Shown here: in pieces, positions 44,201-51,812 of the stretch | Position numbering within the stretch: the first letter of the stretch is position 1 | Layout: each line of letters begins with the position of its first letter | Assembly (NCBI GenBank): GCA_009392195.1 | Contig: VFGY01000037.1 | Location: 186,001-250,000, forward strand | DNA from: SAR202 cluster bacterium | GTDB taxonomy: Bacteria; Chloroflexota; Dehalococcoidia; Lucifugimonadales; OSU-TB39 | Reading direction: 5' to 3' | DNA: 64,000 nt | Notes under the pieces: generated by a model | Databases searched by the model: none | What the model was told of the DNA's origin: nothing | Seen by the model: the letters and a program-made list of their open reading frames with translations, nothing else | Made by a program: the position numbers and the translations under genes

Positions 44201-45621
44201 TTGTTCACCCATTCAGAAGCCCTAACGGCAGTGTGCTTTTCTCCGTAAATAGAAACAAAGGCAAGTGCTTGAACTAAAGTAGCTGAAAATAACAGCCCAT
44301 AGAATAATCCCGGGATTATTCTTCTTTTTTCCCCAATAAAAATCGAATTCCCAAACAAGCCATTCATCCAAACACAACTTATTACAATAAGTGAAGGAAT
44401 AGCAGGCAAAAGGTATCTCAAAAATTTCGCCTCCAATGCTCCAGTAACAATGAGGTACGGAACAAGCCATGCTAAAACTATCAACAATGGTCCTTCACCC
44501 CTGTTTCTAAAGTGGAAAAAGACCAGCAATGAAAAAAAAGCTACACCTAGACCCAACGTCTGGCCATAAGGGTACGGGATACTTGTACAGATAAACCCAG
44601 GAACCACCACCGCCGCAACAATATAAATAATATTAAGCTTTATCCCCATCTTACCTACAAATTGGCCAATCAATCCGGTAATAACGAAAAGGCCCAACGG
44701 AACACCCAAGCCCCATTTCATCAACTGCAACAACTGATAAATGTATGGAGTTGTCCCTATATATTGCCGGGTGTAAGGATAATCTCTTATCCTCCAAACA
44801 ACCTCAGCTTGTTCCAAAATATCTGTTTTATATTTCACCCAGTCCAAAATCATATATGGCTGGATTGTTACCAACACCAAAAAGACACAGGAAAAACAAT
44901 AAACTACCGGCATCAAAAAATCCTTTACACCCAAATCAATGCCTTTGGTTTTATTAGTTAAGAAATACACATAAATAGCCGCTATTGGAGAAAAACAAAT
45001 TGGTAGAGCGCTTACCTTACAACCTAAAGCAAATCCGATCATTACGCCGGTTAAAGCTAAATACCTAGCTTTACCCGTTTTTGCAAATTCTATGGCTAGA
45101 TATACACTAGCGGTTATAAACAAAGTTAATAGCGAATCTACTGTATAAAAATGGCTGTTTTGTATGCTGATTACAGAAACCGCAAGCAGCGACGCTGCTA
45201 CCAGCCCAACAATTTTGTTTGATAGCCTTTTTCCAATTAGATACACTAGCCCCAATGTTATTAAATCTGTCATTCCAGATATGGCACGACCTATAGTGCG
45301 GATGTCGTATTGCTCAAACAGTTCTATTTTCCCAAAAAGGGAATATATGGACTTCAATAAATATAACGGAAAGGATCCATATGCAAACCATCTTGGATTC
45401 AATCCGCTATTATCTTTATCAAAAAAAGAATTTATCCCTTCTACAGGAGATAAATCCATAACTTTCATCAAAATCGCTCTTTCGTCAGGATGTGGTGTGT
45501 AATTGAACCCCTCATCCCAATTCAATCCATAAAATCTCAGAAATCCGGCTAGCAAAAATATTAGTGTTACTGCTGTTGCCCACATTACCTTGTTCGGGAA
45601 ATGTTTTTTGTTAATCTCCAT
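41230..45621 (-). CDS. Giant membrane protein: PMT/GT39-like half fused to Chlor_Arch_YYY (DUF2298) half
   Basis: 1463 residues with many membrane helices. Residues about 1-520 resemble GT39/PMT or Agl23-type glycosyltransferases. HPDERA near residue 40 fits the acidic luminal loop, and GLVAASLLAVSVISIQNSHF lies near 150. Residues about 640-690 are a charged linker with a helix. Residues about 760-1463 match the Chlor_Arch_YYY family, known from Chloroflexi and Archaea, with the diagnostic LNYYYYGHFL near 830 and FPFFTFLFADLHPHLISIP near 915. It may glycosylate or flip lipid-linked sugar, by analogy only. pyrE ends 24 bases before it and is co-directional. A 22-bp perfect palindrome lies inside the first half. 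Confidence 0.82.
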   Translation of the reverse strand: MEINKKHFPNKVMWATAVTLIFLLAGFLRFYGLNWDEGFNYTPHPDERAILMKVMDLSPVEGINSFFDKDNSGLNPRWFAYGSFPLYLLKSIYSLFGKIELFEQYDIRTIGRAISGMTDLITLGLVYLIGKRLSNKIVGLVAASLLAVSVISIQNSHFYTVDSLLTLFITASVYLAIEFAKTGKARYLALTGVMIGFALGCKVSALPICFSPIAAIYVYFLTNKTKGIDLGVKDFLMPVVYCFSCVFLVLVTIQPYMILDWVKYKTDILEQAEVVWRIRDYPYTRQYIGTTPYIYQLLQLMKWGLGVPLGLFVITGLIGQFVGKMGIKLNIIYIVAAVVVPGFICTSIPYPYGQTLGLGVAFFSLLVFFHFRNRGEGPLLIVLAWLVPYLIVTGALEAKFLRYLLPAIPSLIVISCVWMNGLFGNSIFIGEKRRIIPGLFYGLLFSATLVQALAFVSIYGEKHTAVRASEWVNNNVEPGSVLIKEHWEESIPKMYEYEINELQLYEDDTQIKFEQISSVLSAGDYLIIFSNRLYGTIPRLPERYPITLGYYQALFKEQLGYSLVKEASQKQYPEIFGISFINDTYSKPNLKLAEPEQYRGTVVNLGYLDESLTVYDHPKVLIFKNTGNLNREQIKEEILKEAVIQGAGEEKHLNNETTKQLRIKEKTSNQWNELFSDETLSEKYPLLVWGIAIIILGLISLPTTLILFKNLSDKGYGLTKILGISVVGFLVWSLVSWGIFEYSSVVVIISVLLVLAANTILFIFKRKELISLFKRYWQIFTIEETIFVLAFIAFVALRMFNPDLWHPYRGGEKPMELAHINALTRSLYLPPYDPWYSGGVLNYYYYGHFLVTNLIKICGIVPTTAFNLAIPTFFAMAASASFSLGFNIFSGTITKKNNLLKGVKSNRPITWAATLAGLTAMMFVCLLGNLDGAAQILSGIWDKLINGSAWMSFDYWKSSRMMPPDPPGFEVTEFPFFTFLFADLHPHLISIPFTLLLLGIMLALVVSSVGKTSRKMISANEALLIITMAIVLGSVRVINAWDFPTYFVLGCSSLMLHELFVHGGAGIVVVGRWLLKALILYLLSFLAFMPFYTNYENFYSSLEPTTNKTDLGQAGMILGVFLTILISYFFINRKGIYPFSDMKTISITPRRALYIVLIAMLVGYLVSGPGKALLGNTAMVALFIMGAIGYTVISLLKKFDYEAKYRAFNFLILLMAFAIIFGVEIVRITGDIDRMNTVFKFYLQAWVLLGIGCSYLFWHSFYKIKRESKNKIDKLGFLASTLLICCGIIYPIFATPVRIDDRFIQASPTLDGKAYMADSVYVDQKGEVDLSFDYEAITWMNKNLLGTPVVLEANTPMYRWGSRISVYTGFPTILGWKWHQEQQRMNKHSEIQRRILDISTIYETKNIEKAITLIKKYEVEYIYIGRLEKLYYSSEGLNKFQSEMKGVIETVYSNKEVEIYKVN
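44301..44322. repeat. 22-bp perfect palindrome within the YYY/PMT gene
   Basis: AGAATAATCCC followed at once by its exact reverse complement, with no loop. In the protein it encodes part of RRIIPGLFY. No obvious role; a chance or structural element. Confidence 0.4.
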
Positions 45622-45645
45622 TTTTTATGTGCTACCGGGTTATTT

Positions 45646-46248
45646 TCAAATAAAGATTTGTGAGTTGAAATCTGCTACTAATATTTTTTCATTTGAATCT
45701 ACTTTTAAAATTGAAGCAAACTTGTGGCCCATGTTAGTTATTTTTTCTCTTCCGCCCATATTTCTATCTAATATCGTCAATACTCCTGCCACAGTACATG
45801 CTTGACTTTCTATCGCCTTAACTGCTTTCACTAAACTTCCCCCCGTGCTACAGGTGTCGTCAACTATTAGTACCTTTTTACCTGCATTCAACTCACCCTC
45901 AATCGTTTTTGACATTCCATGGTCTTTTGCTTCTTTCCTAACTATCAATCCATTTACTCCGTTGCCGCTATAGCTACTTGTTATAACCAATCCGGCAATA
46001 ATGGGATCAGCTCCTATTGTTGGACCTGCAACGGAATCTGCTTGTAAATGCCTTAATGCTGGCAAAAATACTGACGATACTATTTGTAGCCCTTCCGGAT
46101 GAAGCGTTATTAGCCTGCCATCAAAGTAATAGCTACTTGTTTTACCAGATGATAGTTTGAAATTTCCATATTTGATTGCACCTGTTGTTTCTGAAAGGCT
46201 CATTAATTTTTCACCAGCGTTTAACCACTGTTTATTTAATTTTTCCAT
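45646..46248 (-). CDS. pyrE: Orotate phosphoribosyltransferase
   Basis: Adds phosphoribose to orotate in pyrimidine synthesis. 200 residues. PRPP loop KVLIVDDTCSTGGSL near residue 120 and the core VAGPTIGADPI near 75 are intact. Its ATG directly follows the nadD stop (TAAATG, zero gap), so it is coupled with nadD. The glycosyltransferase-like gene comes next. Confidence 0.95.
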   Translation of the reverse strand: MEKLNKQWLNAGEKLMSLSETTGAIKYGNFKLSSGKTSSYYFDGRLITLHPEGLQIVSSVFLPALRHLQADSVAGPTIGADPIIAGLVITSSYSGNGVNGLIVRKEAKDHGMSKTIEGELNAGKKVLIVDDTCSTGGSLVKAVKAIESQACTVAGVLTILDRNMGGREKITNMGHKFASILKVDSNEKILVADFNSQIFI

Positions 46249-46863
46249 TTATTTGTCCTTAACTGTTTTATACAATCCATTGCTAACAATATAGTCATGG
46301 ACCTTTGGATTCAAATATTTTTTTACTTTCTCTTTTTGTTTAATGATTTTTTTTATTTTTGTACTACTTATATGTTGAGTTATTTTATTTATGAAAACAA
46401 CATTATTTTCAAAAGCTAGTTTTTTCAGATGATTAAATTCTTCATTACCCATATCCAGCCCCTCCCTTCTAATTACACATATGCGCGCTAGTTTCAATAT
46501 ATCGTTATAGTTTTCCCATTTATTAAACTCTTTAAACGCATCTGCCCCGACAATAAGCCACAACTGTGTTCCTAGCGGAAGCATTTCTTTCATTTCCTTC
46601 AATGTGTCAATTGTAAAAGTTGGGCCTTTTCTGTTGATTTCTAAATCACTAGTATTAAACCTGTCATTATCTCCGATGGCTATTTTTACCATTTCAAGTC
46701 TTTGTTTCCCAGTAGCTGATGGCAGTAACTGTTTAAGCTGTGGGCATCCTGCCGGCACAAAGATTACTTTATCCAAGTTTAGGTAAGATTTGGCTAATGC
46801 AGCTACTTCCATATGGCCTAAATGTACTGGATCAAATGTCCCTCCAAAAATCCCTATCTTCAT
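46249..46863 (-). CDS. nadD: Nicotinate-nucleotide adenylyltransferase
   Basis: Adenylylates nicotinate mononucleotide in NAD synthesis. The nucleotidyltransferase signature GGTFDPVHLGHM is at the N-terminus and ISSTKIKKIIK near the end. I take ATG 46863 (MKIGIFGG) because the domain begins there; an ATG four codons earlier (46875) overlaps the obgE coding end. The obgE-nadD-pyrE order is compact. Confidence 0.93.
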   Translation of the reverse strand: MKIGIFGGTFDPVHLGHMEVAALAKSYLNLDKVIFVPAGCPQLKQLLPSATGKQRLEMVKIAIGDNDRFNTSDLEINRKGPTFTIDTLKEMKEMLPLGTQLWLIVGADAFKEFNKWENYNDILKLARICVIRREGLDMGNEEFNHLKKLAFENNVVFINKITQHISSTKIKKIIKQKEKVKKYLNPKVHDYIVSNGLYKTVKDK

Positions 46864-46865
46864 AT

Positions 46866-48137
46866 TCAATCCCATTCAAAATCTATTTTCCCTACACTGA
46901 ATGGGTGCCCTTTTTGCAATCCTGCATTTTCCAGTTCATCTATTATTCCCCACTTCTTTAGCATTTCATAAAGTTGCATTTTTGCACCCCAGTTATCATT
47001 GTCTATCATTCTACTTATTCGGACAGCTCTATCATAAATAACTCTATACTTGTTTTTTGTCACTGCTATTTTCTTCTGTAGTTCTATTCCCTTTGGTTTT
47101 AAGATTGGAATTGCGCTAGTCTGTATTTCTGTAGAATTGTTTTCTTTTTTTTCAGATAACAATCCATCTTGTACATATTCCAACATTTCTTCTAACCCTC
47201 GCTTTTCAGTAGCTGATACTTCAACAATTCTTTTCCCATGAACTGCAAGTTTGTTTATTACTTTATCGATATTTGTTCGCCCTTCTTCTAAATCAATTTT
47301 ATTCAAAACTATTATTTCTTTCCTATGTAATAATTCATCTTTGTAGAGCCTTATCTCTTCTCTGACCTTTTGGTATTCATCTACAACATCTTTTGGACTA
47401 CCTCCGTTTATGTCTAGGACGTGTATGAAAATTTTAGTTCTTTCAGCATGCCTTAAAAATTCATCCCCTAATCCAATTCCTTTGTTCGCTCCTTGAATCA
47501 AACCAGGTATGTCTACCATGACAAATTCTGTTGATTTCATATGTACGACTCCTAATACAGGAGTTATTGTTGTAAATGGATAATTTCCTATTTTAGGCCT
47601 AGCGGATGTAACTGCTGAAATCAAACTCGATTTACCTGCGTTAGGAGATCCTATTAAAGCAACATCTGCTAGTAGTTTCAATTCTAAATTTATCTCAACT
47701 TCTTTTCCTAATTCACCAGCTTCTGCTATCAATGGATATTGATATGTAGAGGATTTAAATCTTGAGTTGCCCTTTCCTCCTTTCCCTCCCATAGCTACAA
47801 CAACTTCACTTTCATTTGATCGCAAATCTGCTATCGTCGACCCGTCTTGTCTCTTTACAATTGTTCCAATAGGTACAGCTAATCTTTTATCTTTAGCACT
47901 AGATCCATGTTTTTTATTGGAAGACCCGTCTTTCCCTCTATCAGCTTTGATTTTTCTTCTGTATCTATAATCATAAAGTGTGGTTACGCTTTCAGTAGCA
48001 TAAAATATTACAGACCCACCATCACCACCATCACCACCATCCGGACCTCCTTTCGGTATATATCTCTCATGTCTACCGCTTATAGCACCATCGCCACCCG
48101 AACCACTTGATACATGGATTGTTGCACTGTCTATCAT
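46866..48137 (-). CDS. obgE: GTPase ObgE/CgtA
   Basis: Ribosome-associated GTPase linked to 50S maturation, stress and replication. 423 residues. The Gly-rich Obg domain opens SGSGGDGAISG and contains GGPDGGDGGDGGS. The G domain follows with GSPNAGKSSLI (G1), DIPGLI (G3) and NKID (G4). A C-terminal OCT-like domain covers the last 80 residues. Directly upstream is the noncoding stretch next to dnaA. GC skew changes across the 5' end of this gene. Confidence 0.96.
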   Translation of the reverse strand: MIDSATIHVSSGSGGDGAISGRHERYIPKGGPDGGDGGDGGSVIFYATESVTTLYDYRYRRKIKADRGKDGSSNKKHGSSAKDKRLAVPIGTIVKRQDGSTIADLRSNESEVVVAMGGKGGKGNSRFKSSTYQYPLIAEAGELGKEVEINLELKLLADVALIGSPNAGKSSLISAVTSARPKIGNYPFTTITPVLGVVHMKSTEFVMVDIPGLIQGANKGIGLGDEFLRHAERTKIFIHVLDINGGSPKDVVDEYQKVREEIRLYKDELLHRKEIIVLNKIDLEEGRTNIDKVINKLAVHGKRIVEVSATEKRGLEEMLEYVQDGLLSEKKENNSTEIQTSAIPILKPKGIELQKKIAVTKNKYRVIYDRAVRISRMIDNDNWGAKMQLYEMLKKWGIIDELENAGLQKGHPFSVGKIDFEWD

Positions 48138-48340
48138 GATTATTCTTATTATATCTGTAATTTATTTTATTAGTGTACATATGTTTTTAATAACAACAGT
48201 AATATGGCTTAAAAAAACACTAAATTGGCCTGAATATTAGTCAATAGACTATATAAAAAGATGTTGCCCGTGTTGGTTAATCGTCTAATAGAAGTCAGTA
48301 AGTGTAGATTTTGTTAGTAACTTCAATATATGTTGGCAGA
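48138..48340. other. Noncoding 203 bases between obgE and dnaA; candidate part of origin region
   Basis: AT-rich stretch where counted 60-base lines move from C excess on the + strand to G excess. I see no canonical TTATNCACA DnaA box and no RNA gene. It holds the obgE leader and the 3' side of dnaA. Confidence 0.35.
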
Positions 48341-49717
48341 TTAGCTAACAGTTAATCTACGTTTGATATTAGACCGGATAGTGGTTACGTCAGCCAAAAT
48401 AGAAGAATCTGATTGAAGGTTATTTATTATTTGTTTGCACGAATAAATAACGCTTGAATGTTTTTTACCAGTGCTTTCAGAAATTTCAGCTAAAGAAAGA
48501 TTTAAATCCTCACGCAAAAGATACATGTAAATTTGTCTTGCGGTTACACACCGGCTATTTCTTGAATTTCCCAGAACAACGTTTTTGGGTATGCCAAAAT
48601 GCATGGAAACAGCTTCAATAATTGAGGATTTAGTGGCTGTCATGTTTTTTAAGCCTGGAGAAAGTTCTGCTACTATAGTTTTTGCAAGATTCATATCTGG
48701 TGAAAGGTTTGTTAGCTGGCTATAAGCCTTGATTTTGTTTACACACCCCTCTAGAGCCCGGATGTTGGATGTTATCTGCTCTGCAAAGTACAATAAAATC
48801 TCGCCGGAGATATTGGTTTTTAATGACTCAGATTTGCTTTTGAGTATAGCAACTTTCGTTTCAAGGTCTGGTTGCTGTATGTCTACAATCAACCCACCGA
48901 GCATTCTTGATACGAGTCTTTCGTGGAGGGGCTCAATTTCTTTGGCTGGCCGATCACTAGATATAACAATTTGCTTGCCTGCTGTTATTAAAGCATTGAA
49001 TGTGTGAAAAAACCCCTCCTGTGTCTGCTCTTTGCCTGCTATAAATTGAACGTCGTCTATTAATAAAGCATCGATTAGACGATATTTATTCCTAAAGTGG
49101 TCAGTTTTAGCAAGGCGAATGGAATTTATGTATTCGTTTGTAAATTCTTCTGCAGTTACGTATATTGCTTTAGAACCAGACCTATTTAGAGAGCTAGCTA
49201 TGGCTGTAAGTAAGTGTGTTTTACCCAGACCAACACCAGAATAAATAAAAAGAGGGTTATAGGCCGAACCAGGGTTTTCTGTGACAGACAAACTCGCTGC
49301 ATGTGCTAGCTTGTTAGATTCTCCTACTATAAAATTTTCAAATGTTCTCCAGCTTTTGTGATAAAAAGCTGGTTTTTTAATGAAGGTTGAAGCATTATGG
49401 TGCTGCCTTTCGTTTTTATCAGCCTCAGTATTTGTGTTAACAGACGGGGCTATGACTAAAAAGTTGACGTCAACGGATTTTTGTAGAACCTGTTTTACCG
49501 CCAGTGAAATTATTGAGTACATTCTTTGGTCTAACATTTCTGCAACAAAATTATTGGGCACAGATACGGTAATGGACCGGTCGTCTAGCATGTATCCTGC
49601 AGTTGAGCTGAGCCAGGTTTCAAAGCTAGACTTGGTTACTTGTAACTGTAATTTTCCTAGTACAGCCTTCCAAATTAGTTTTGGGTCGGTAGGATTCTTG
49701 GGCAGTTCCAAATTCAC
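48341..49717 (-). CDS. dnaA: Chromosomal replication initiator DnaA
   Basis: 458 residues. The N-terminal DnaB/DiaA domain starts with WKAVLGKLQLQVTKSSFETW. A variable linker (about 90-115) follows. The AAA+ module has Walker A SGVGLGKTHLL (161-167) and LIDDVQFIAGKEQTQEGFF. The C-terminal helix-turn-helix has the DnaA-box recognition signature STGKKHSSVIYSCKQI. The start is GTG with AAAGGA immediately before it. dnaN and recF are not next to it, which is usual for some Chloroflexota but not for most bacteria. Confidence 0.96.
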   Translation of the reverse strand: MNLELPKNPTDPKLIWKAVLGKLQLQVTKSSFETWLSSTAGYMLDDRSITVSVPNNFVAEMLDQRMYSIISLAVKQVLQKSVDVNFLVIAPSVNTNTEADKNERQHHNASTFIKKPAFYHKSWRTFENFIVGESNKLAHAASLSVTENPGSAYNPLFIYSGVGLGKTHLLTAIASSLNRSGSKAIYVTAEEFTNEYINSIRLAKTDHFRNKYRLIDALLIDDVQFIAGKEQTQEGFFHTFNALITAGKQIVISSDRPAKEIEPLHERLVSRMLGGLIVDIQQPDLETKVAILKSKSESLKTNISGEILLYFAEQITSNIRALEGCVNKIKAYSQLTNLSPDMNLAKTIVAELSPGLKNMTATKSSIIEAVSMHFGIPKNVVLGNSRNSRCVTARQIYMYLLREDLNLSLAEISESTGKKHSSVIYSCKQIINNLQSDSSILADVTTIRSNIKRRLTVS

Positions 49718-49798
49718 GTCCTTTTGGCGGATAATCTTTAATAAGTAAACTCGAGTTTAGCATTCATAATCTTTGGTTAGCCAAGAGAAAAAAAATGA

Positions 49799-49804
49799 AT
49801 TATA
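49799..49804 (-). promoter_or_regulatory. Candidate dnaA promoter -10 element
   Basis: A perfect TATAAT on the minus strand, about 80 bases before the dnaA GTG, following a run of ten Ts. The best -35 (TTCATG, 18 bases upstream) is poor. Confidence 0.4.
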
Positions 49805-49843
49805 GACAAAAAAAAAAGGAAACATGAAAACAACTCTATAAAG

Positions 49844-49881
49844 TGGCAAAGCCTGAAACAAAAGTATTTAGACTGGCAAAG
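49844..49881. repeat. Direct repeat TGGCAAAG spaced by 30 bp upstream of dnaA
   Basis: TGGCAAAG at 49844-49851 and again at 49874-49881, start to start exactly 30 bases (about three helical turns). Located 40-77 bases upstream of the candidate dnaA -10. Spacing suits a protein binding one helix face; the binder is unknown. Confidence 0.4.
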
Positions 49882-50073
49882 AGGCGGTAAAGAATATTGA
49901 GTGAATAAGTAGGCCTTTCAAATAACAACAGTCTATTAACTATCTTAGGAGCAAACAGCCCACACAAACACAAAAAAATTGTACAAATATAATATTAAGT
50001 AAAAAATAATTTTATACGACGCCTATATCAAAGCGAAAACAAAAACAAGAAAACTACGAGGTTGTTGGAACTG

Positions 50074-51165
50074 TTAAGAATTCAAAAAGCTCCAGAGCTT
50101 TTTGAACCTGCTTCCAATAATTGGAGAATCTCTTAAAATTGATTTTAATTCACGCCCGTTATTTTTGTCATTGAAGAATTGAGGGGCGCTTTTCAAGGCT
50201 AGCAAGAGGTGGTTTTCTGAAATGCCAAGTTGTGTTGGTCTCCAGAACACTTGGCAAGTGTCAAGATCGCTGATAAGCTGCTCAACCCCTTCTTCACAAT
50301 GCCATGCTATAATAACGGAAGCTAATGCTACTCCTCCGCCATGTACCCACCCTCTATTGTTTGTTGATTCGACACATTGCCAAAAAACGTGATCACTACC
50401 GGGGGCGTATGGACTTTGTATGCTGTTGGAATCCCTTTTCTGAATTGACTCCATTATAAATTTGATGCTTTTGGAAGTAAGGTTGCCGTTTGCTCCAAGA
50501 GTATTAGGAAAAAACCCAACAATTTCGTTCCTTTGGTTGCGAACAGAAAGTGTTTTTGATGGGTCTACTGGTGGGGAAAGATTCCTTTTGGAAGAATATT
50601 CCCATTCAGAAATCCCTGCTTGGCTGCAAAGTATATCTCCAAGTCCAGCCGTGTTAAGGTGTGAAGGGGCTTTTCTGATAACTGAATAGTCAATTACAAC
50701 ATGGTGTGCATCTAGCCATGGCCAATCTTCTACGGTGCCAACTGTAGAGAATCCTTTCCATTTGGCAAAAACACTGTGAATTATAGCGCCTGTAGATACA
50801 ATGGTAGGAACTAATATTAAAGGAATAGAAGTTTTTAGAGCAACATATTTTGCGGCATCTAGAACTATTCCGCCTCCAATTGCAACAATTAGTTTAGTTC
50901 CGTTTGGAACAGACGACGAGAGAGTTTCTAATTGAGTCCAGTCAAGAGTGTTAATAAACTTAAATCCAATTGGGGGTGAAGAAAGAGCATGCCGAGTTGA
51001 TTCCAAGGAACTGGGGCTTGTAACCACGAAGTATGGTGGCCATACACTACTTTCTTCTTTTAATAGATTTTCTCCATATCGTATGTCATATTTTGAGGCC
51101 GGAGTAGCGTCTGATTGCCCTCCGCTCCAGCCCCCTCTTGGCAAATCCAACATCAATAACACCAA
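50074..51165 (-). CDS. Glycerol-1-phosphate dehydrogenase / dehydroquinate-synthase-like protein
   Basis: 363 residues of the Fe-ADH_2 group. Dinucleotide loop AIGGGIVLDAAKYVA near residue 95, then IPLILVPTIVSTGAI, and metal-ligand candidates Asp in NTAGLGDILCSQ and His in GWVHGGGVALAS. This set is shared by archaeal/AraM-type G1P dehydrogenases, 3-dehydroquinate synthases and 2-deoxy-scyllo-inosose synthases. I favour the G1PDH-like group but cannot fix the substrate. Opens with TTG-GTG; ATG at 51153 (residue 5) is the likely start. Next to the dnaA leader. Confidence 0.7.
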   Translation of the reverse strand: MVLLMLDLPRGGWSGGQSDATPASKYDIRYGENLLKEESSVWPPYFVVTSPSSLESTRHALSSPPIGFKFINTLDWTQLETLSSSVPNGTKLIVAIGGGIVLDAAKYVALKTSIPLILVPTIVSTGAIIHSVFAKWKGFSTVGTVEDWPWLDAHHVVIDYSVIRKAPSHLNTAGLGDILCSQAGISEWEYSSKRNLSPPVDPSKTLSVRNQRNEIVGFFPNTLGANGNLTSKSIKFIMESIQKRDSNSIQSPYAPGSDHVFWQCVESTNNRGWVHGGGVALASVIIAWHCEEGVEQLISDLDTCQVFWRPTQLGISENHLLLALKSAPQFFNDKNNGRELKSILRDSPIIGSRFKKLWSFLNS

Positions 51166-51231
51166 TTATAAAAGTTTAATTTAGAGTTTATTTTGTTTAC
51201 ACAGTAAATACTAGCCCCGCTTTAGAGTCTT

Positions 51232-51792
51232 TCAATCTTCCTGTAGGACTAAAGAATCTAACCATGCTGTAATTTCATCATGTTTTATAAGCCCAACCTT
51301 GCGAAAATGAACTTCGCCATTTTGGTCGATAAAGAATGTTACAGGTAAGGCGAGAACACCATAATCGATAGTAATTTTAGCTCCTGGATCTCTTCCTATA
51401 GGAAAATCCAAATTGAAATTATTTATATAATTTAAAGTGGCTTCTTCTGGGGCGTTAATTACGGGAGAGTCTATACCTACTACTAGTACTCCTTGGTCCT
51501 TGTACTTGCTCCAGATTTCTTGCAGAATAGGTGATTCTTCGGCACATGGAGGGCAATAGGGGTTCCAAAAGTTGAGTATAATGGGGTGTCCTAGTCTATT
51601 TGAAAGTTTAAAATATTCGCCAGAAGTAAGTAGCACGTTGAAATTAGGAGCAGGCTTGCCTACGGTGGAAGCTCCACTTAATGCAGTGATCGGTGCTTTT
51701 TTATACATTCCGAACCCTATAAAAACAACTGCAGACATGAAAAGTACAAATGTGAAAAACACCACAGCATATATTCTAAAATTAGTAGTCAA
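51232..51792 (-). CDS. TlpA/ResA-type thiol-disulfide protein
   Basis: 186 residues: one N-terminal membrane anchor (about 5-30), then a thioredoxin fold outside the membrane. NPYCPPCAEESPIL carries the active-site Cys pair and GVLALPVTFFIDQNG the cis-Pro loop. Such proteins reduce or oxidise periplasmic/cell-surface thiols, often for cytochrome c maturation, but no cytochrome gene is near. Start codon TTG at 51792. It follows the CaiB gene by 20 bases and may be coupled to it. Confidence 0.88.
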   Translation of the reverse strand: MTTNFRIYAVVFFTFVLFMSAVVFIGFGMYKKAPITALSGASTVGKPAPNFNVLLTSGEYFKLSNRLGHPIILNFWNPYCPPCAEESPILQEIWSKYKDQGVLVVGIDSPVINAPEEATLNYINNFNLDFPIGRDPGAKITIDYGVLALPVTFFIDQNGEVHFRKVGLIKHDEITAWLDSLVLQED

Positions 51793-51812
51793 GATTTATA
51801 GCCGCCAGTGTT

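Larger units (their letters stand above)
49718..50073. other. Noncoding 356-base dnaA leader / candidate origin flank
   Basis: Largest gene-free stretch of the window. It contains the candidate dnaA promoter, a repeated octamer, A-runs, and one near-match to a DnaA box (minus-strand TTATTCACT, 49900-49908; one mismatch to TTATNCACA). I see no cluster of boxes and no RNA gene. Confidence 0.45.

Noticed and set aside
41845-45805. Several plus-strand open frames across the large membrane-protein gene
   Set aside because: They are shadows of a highly hydrophobic minus-strand gene, without ribosome sites or domain resemblance.
49900-49908. Single near DnaA box as proof of oriC
   Set aside because: One box with one mismatch is expected by chance; kept only as part of the skew argument.
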